Under the pieces are notes generated by a model. The model was not told the origin of the DNA and made no database searches. It saw only the letters and a program-made list of their open reading frames with translations. From an uncultured Granulosicoccus sp. (lineage in GTDB: Bacteria > Pseudomonadota > Gammaproteobacteria > Granulosicoccales > Granulosicoccaceae), in assembly GCA_937924505.1 (NCBI GenBank), contig CALDSR010000049.1, forward strand, positions 1-62,148: a stretch of DNA of 62,148 nucleotides, written 5' to 3'. Shown here piece after piece: positions 59,463 to 62,148 of this stretch. The position numbers and the translations under genes are program-made. Each line of letters opens with the position of its first letter. Position 1 is the first letter of the stretch.

Positions 59463-60265
59463 GATTTATCCTCATCGAGATTTTCTTCGATCAGATACAA
59501 GCCGAGGCCAGTGCGATAACGCCCTTCACCAGTCACCGTTGGATTTGCTTCTCGATCATGGCGAGACAATGATTTGTCCAGTTCACGTAACATCTTCATC
59601 GCCTCTGTTGCACTCAGCTCACGAAAAGCCTTTAGACCTTCTTCAGTCACATTGTCGTAGGCGACACTCATTTGCATACGCCTTTGGTCACTGGTCGAGA
59701 GGTTGTAGTCAAGTGTGGTCAGAAGATCGGTTGCACTGGCGGCGAAGATGTCGAGCAATGCCGACTCGCTTTCGTGTGGTACGTAACCCTTGTGCAACAG
59801 CGTTACCGTGCCGTTCTCATTTTTAACCGTACCAACGCGTTCGAGTTCGTCGAGCATGGCACGTGCCGGAACATCACCACCGTGACGTTTTACCAGTTGA
59901 TTGAACGTGTCTTCGGGATCACCATACGTGAGAACTTTTGGTTTGCCGCCAGGGGTTTGAAAAGCCTGGTCTTGCAGCCAGCCAGTAACCACACGTATGG
60001 CGCGGTTGTGTTTGGCGACGCCGGTATCCACATCGCTCGGTAGCTCACGAATTCGTTTCACTTCCTTGCGATTGATACCCGTGACGATAGCGATGCGCGA
60101 GACGGTGGGTGGCTTGTTTTCAATGCCGAAATCTGCTTCGGCCACGTCGACATAAGTCTGCTTGGCCCAATTGCAGAATTCGGCATGTGACACCCCATGC
60201 CGCAACAGCAGCCGCACCAACGGTTTCAGTACGCGAGTTACAGCTTTTTGCAGGGGTTGGTGCAT
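59459..60265 (-). CDS. DUF6502-family protein
   Basis: 268 residues, cytosolic. MHQPLQKAVTRVLKPLVRLL and HAEFCNWAKQTYVDVAE, then VSRIAIVTGINRKEVKRIRE, a helix-turn-helix-like stretch at about 55-75. The family has no known function; a DNA-binding regulator is plausible. Upstream gene of the pair with the DUF4397-like lipoprotein. Confidence 0.75.
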   Translation of the reverse strand: MHQPLQKAVTRVLKPLVRLLLRHGVSHAEFCNWAKQTYVDVAEADFGIENKPPTVSRIAIVTGINRKEVKRIRELPSDVDTGVAKHNRAIRVVTGWLQDQAFQTPGGKPKVLTYGDPEDTFNQLVKRHGGDVPARAMLDELERVGTVKNENGTVTLLHKGYVPHESESALLDIFAASATDLLTTLDYNLSTSDQRRMQMSVAYDNVTEEGLKAFRELSATEAMKMLRELDKSLSRHDREANPTVTGEGRYRTGLGLYLIEENLDEDKS

Positions 60266-60415
60266 CTGGATGTTGGCAACTGAGTTCCGCGTATTCTAAA
60301 TACCTATCGGGATCAAGAACGTGCCGCCGAACTCATCACTGATTCACATTGGGATAATATTCCCATCTTATCAGGGATTGATCACCGCCACACATTTGCC
60401 TACCCTCGAGCTGCA

Positions 60416-60440
60416 GCAGTTGTGGACACCCACAAACTGC
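60416..60440. repeat. REP-like hairpin copy 5 of the 12-mer family
   Basis: GCAGTTGTGG-ACAC-CCACAAACTGC folds into a 10-base stem with one bulge and a 4-base loop. The core matches the rsmG 12-mer (60423-60434). It is in the intergenic space before the aldolase gene, 56 kb from the rsmG copies, and lies only 46 bases before the aldolase ATG. Confidence 0.6.
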
Positions 60441-60485
60441 GATCAGGCTTTCCAATCACTCAAATACCCAGGAAACACGCACCCT

Positions 60486-61244
60486 ATGGCAAATTCTCAG
60501 GCAAAGCACCACATGCCAGCGGACGGCTGCTGGATTAATCTGTTTGATCCTATCGTGGCTGAACTCGTCGGAAACTGTGGCTACGGCTACGCGATGATCG
60601 ACATGGAGCACAGCCCGTCCAGTCTGGATAACGCGCTACCGGTCATTCGGGCGGTTCAGGCCGCTGGTGCAAAAGCCATTGTACGAGTACCGGACAAGCA
60701 GCCGGAATGGATAGGTCGATTGATGGACATGGGAGCCGACGGTGTAATGGTGCCTATGGTCAACAGCGGTGAGGAAGCGCTCGTTTTGGCAAATGCTGCG
60801 GTCTATGCTCCACAAGGTACTCGCGGCATGGCAGCCAGTATTGTCCGGGCGACTGGCTATGGAATGCACACGTCGGATTATCTGGCTAACTATCGTCGGA
60901 ATTTTCTGTTGATGGTGCAGATCGAAACGGGGGCCGCTGTCGAGGCGGTAGAGGCTATTGCCAATACCGATGGCGTTGACGCGCTCTTTATTGGTCCTTT
61001 TGATCTGGCCGGTAGTCTTGGCCACCTTGCAAGCCCCGATCATCCAGATGTACAAGGTGCGATCAAATCGGTCATGGCAACCATGAAGGCGAGTGGTAAG
61101 TCATTGTCGACACTGACGACACCTAACGCCAACAGCGAGACGCTGTTTCAAGCCGGATTTGATCTGGTATTCAGTGGCAGTGATATTGGCATGCTGCGCG
61201 AAGCAATGTCAGCGGATGTCGGGAATAACCGGCGTTTTCTTTAG
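60486..61244 (+). CDS. HpcH/HpaI-type aldolase / citrate-lyase-beta-like protein
   Basis: 252 residues from the ATG at 60486 (MANSQAKHHMPADGCWINLF); an earlier frame adds a non-conserved tail. The class II HpaI family cleaves 2-oxo-3-deoxy or 4-hydroxy-2-oxo acids with a divalent metal. It shows YAMIDMEHSPSSLDNALPVI (catalytic His42), RVPDKQPEWI, the metal-binding glutamate in MVQIETGAAVEAV and DALFIGPFDLAGSLG. Convergent with the small exported protein, overlapping by 4 bases. Confidence 0.88.
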   Translation: MANSQAKHHMPADGCWINLFDPIVAELVGNCGYGYAMIDMEHSPSSLDNALPVIRAVQAAGAKAIVRVPDKQPEWIGRLMDMGADGVMVPMVNSGEEALVLANAAVYAPQGTRGMAASIVRATGYGMHTSDYLANYRRNFLLMVQIETGAAVEAVEAIANTDGVDALFIGPFDLAGSLGHLASPDHPDVQGAIKSVMATMKASGKSLSTLTTPNANSETLFQAGFDLVFSGSDIGMLREAMSADVGNNRRFL

Positions 61245-61621
61245 AGGCTTTTGGGCAGCAGGTATAAATCGGTAAAAGTCGGCTTGCCGTCAATGCAGGC
61301 GTCGCCATCCAGGGACACGGTGATGACTACAGAATCGGAGCTCAGCATGGCGGAGAGGGCAACGGTTTCGATTTCTTCCTGACGATTGATGTCGTCAAAG
61401 CTGCCGGTATCGACCCTGAGGATGGTGCCGCGACAGGCAGCGGGCCCCACTTCCCGGCCACCGATGTGCACGGTCAGAATGTCACGTCCGTCAACCGTGC
61501 CACGTTGGACTTCCTTGAGCTGAGTAGCAATGGAAATCTGGGCGACAGACGACGTTGCGCTGCCAGCGAATGATGCCAGAGCGGCAATCAGTAAATACTT
61601 CTGTCGATGATTGACCGACAT
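61241..61621 (-). CDS. Small exported protein of unknown function
   Basis: 126 residues from the ATG at 61621 (five codons into a longer frame). A Sec signal peptide (KYLLIAALASFAGSATSSVAQ) precedes a small mature domain rich in beta strands, with two cysteines (AACRGTI, DACIDGK) that could pair. I do not recognise the family. It overlaps the aldolase 3' end by four bases. Confidence 0.6.
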   Translation of the reverse strand: MSVNHRQKYLLIAALASFAGSATSSVAQISIATQLKEVQRGTVDGRDILTVHIGGREVGPAACRGTILRVDTGSFDDINRQEEIETVALSAMLSSDSVVITVSLDGDACIDGKPTFTDLYLLPKSL

Positions 61622-62031
61622 TCTCACAAGGTGCAACTCCCCAACACTAAGCTTTCTGTTTTGAAAGTCTGGACTGTGATCGCAACTAAAACAACCTCAA
61701 GTATTGAGCCTAGCGGCGACAAAACTATCCGTCTTTACATTACATCTGATCTTGTTGCCATTAAACAACACATCTTTAACAAGAAACTTCCGGGCTTTCG
61801 GCTGCTCTTGTAGCTAACCGCAGAGTTGCGTGTGATCTGCGCAACATTTTGCTAGTTTACATTACTGATGTGTTAGGTTGCTACGCCTATCCTTTGACGT
61901 ATCTAGTGGACGCCAATGATGCACTTAAGCTACATTAGTTGTGTCAAGGCGGCACAGGTCACCCGGTGGGCCGCTTGAAACCCTGAATCTGGGCGAAAAT
62001 TTCAACAATATTTTTTGAGAGAGGATTTTCT
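61622..62031. other. 410-base upstream region of the last gene
   Basis: Promoter and leader of the Tat-type binding protein. It contains GTTGCG-9 bases-CGCAAC (61825-61845) and the larger stem-loop at 61944-61978. No coding frame with gene character was seen. Confidence 0.45.
61944..61978 (+). promoter_or_regulatory. Stem-loop in the leader of the last gene
   Basis: TCAAGGCGGC pairs with GCCGCTTGA (one bulge), with a nested CACC/GGTG in the loop. It ends about 40 bases before the ribosome-binding site and could be a regulatory leader structure; not a known riboswitch to my eye. Confidence 0.3.
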
Positions 62032-62148
62032 ATGTCACGTCGTCATTTTCTGAAAACCGGTGCTGGAGCCGCCGCTGGCGCTGCTGTCGCTGGCACGGGG
62101 CTGATTACCTCTGCACCGGCTATTTCACAAGGTCGCGAGAAGCTGGTT
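62032..62148 (+). CDS. Tat-exported substrate-binding protein (TRAP DctP-like), partial
   Basis: Only 39 residues are inside the window. MSRRHFLKTGAGAAAGAAVA is a clear Tat signal (RRHFLK), with cleavage near PAIS. The start after the signal (QGREKLV) is like TRAP-transporter DctP binding proteins that carry Tat signals, but other Tat substrates are possible. A GAGAGAGG site lies about 10 bases before the ATG. Cut by the right edge. Confidence 0.5.
   Translation, partial: MSRRHFLKTGAGAAAGAAVAGTGLITSAPAISQGREKLV

Overview
This is a chromosomal window from a gammaproteobacterium, centred on the replication-origin neighbourhood. The evidence is the gene order parB-parA-rsmG-mnmG, mnmE-yidC-yidD-rnpA-rpmH, then dnaA-dnaN-recF-gyrB, with DnaA boxes on both sides of dnaA. 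The lptM-lysA-dapF-DUF484-xerC operon and the hslVU and ubiE-ubiJ-ubiB clusters agree with this. Base composition is moderate (about half G+C by eye), and GTG and TTG starts are frequent. Ovothiol synthesis, a probable TRAP-type binding protein and two P460-type cytochromes would suit a marine, aerobic heterotroph. Any family-level placement (for example near Granulosicoccus) is only a guess.

Layout. 1-8.3 kb: a LysE/RhtB exporter, an uncharacterised Tat-type exported protein, the parB/parA/rsmG/mnmG operon (minus strand), an MsbA-like ABC exporter and a small membrane protein. 8.4-13.5 kb: a TPR protein, then mnmE, yidC, yidD, rnpA and rpmH on the minus strand. 13.5-20.4 kb: candidate origin, dnaA, dnaN, recF, gyrB. 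20.5-29.4 kb: an M3 oligopeptidase, ubiD, an unusual LacI-sensor/LuxR-HTH hybrid regulator, hemD and hemC, argH and an esterase. 29.5-36.9 kb: lptM-lysA-dapF-DUF484-xerC, an MgtE-type transporter and a lipoamide-dehydrogenase-like flavoprotein. 37.1-44.0 kb: two P460-family cytochromes around a LysR regulator, ovoA and a PilZ-like protein. 44.0-49.4 kb: hslV-hslU-DUF971-ubiE-ubiJ-ubiB. 49.5-54.4 kb: a DUF3291-like protein, a phytanoyl-CoA dioxygenase-like protein, a MacAB-like three-gene transporter and a small unknown protein. 54.7-62.1 kb: a LexA-box-preceded uvrD, a flavodoxin-like protein divergent from a signal-less BtuF-like protein, a DUF6502/lipoprotein pair, an HpcH/HpaI aldolase, a small exported protein and the start of a Tat-dependent binding protein cut by the window edge.

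Most genes are housekeeping and ordinary. The parts that deserve a second look are these: the regulator at 24.2 kb, whose DNA-binding domain is at the wrong end for its sensor; a REP-like 12-mer (TGTGGGTGTCCA) with four copies inside rsmG and one hairpin copy at 60.4 kb, associated with a 20-residue insertion in RsmG; mnmE lacking a standard start codon ahead of its conserved N-terminus, over a 12-bp tandem repeat; a lysine/alanine-rich histone-like insert inside the DUF484 protein; and the paired P460 cytochromes around a LysR regulator. No insertion sequence, prophage, CRISPR array, tRNA or rRNA was recognised.
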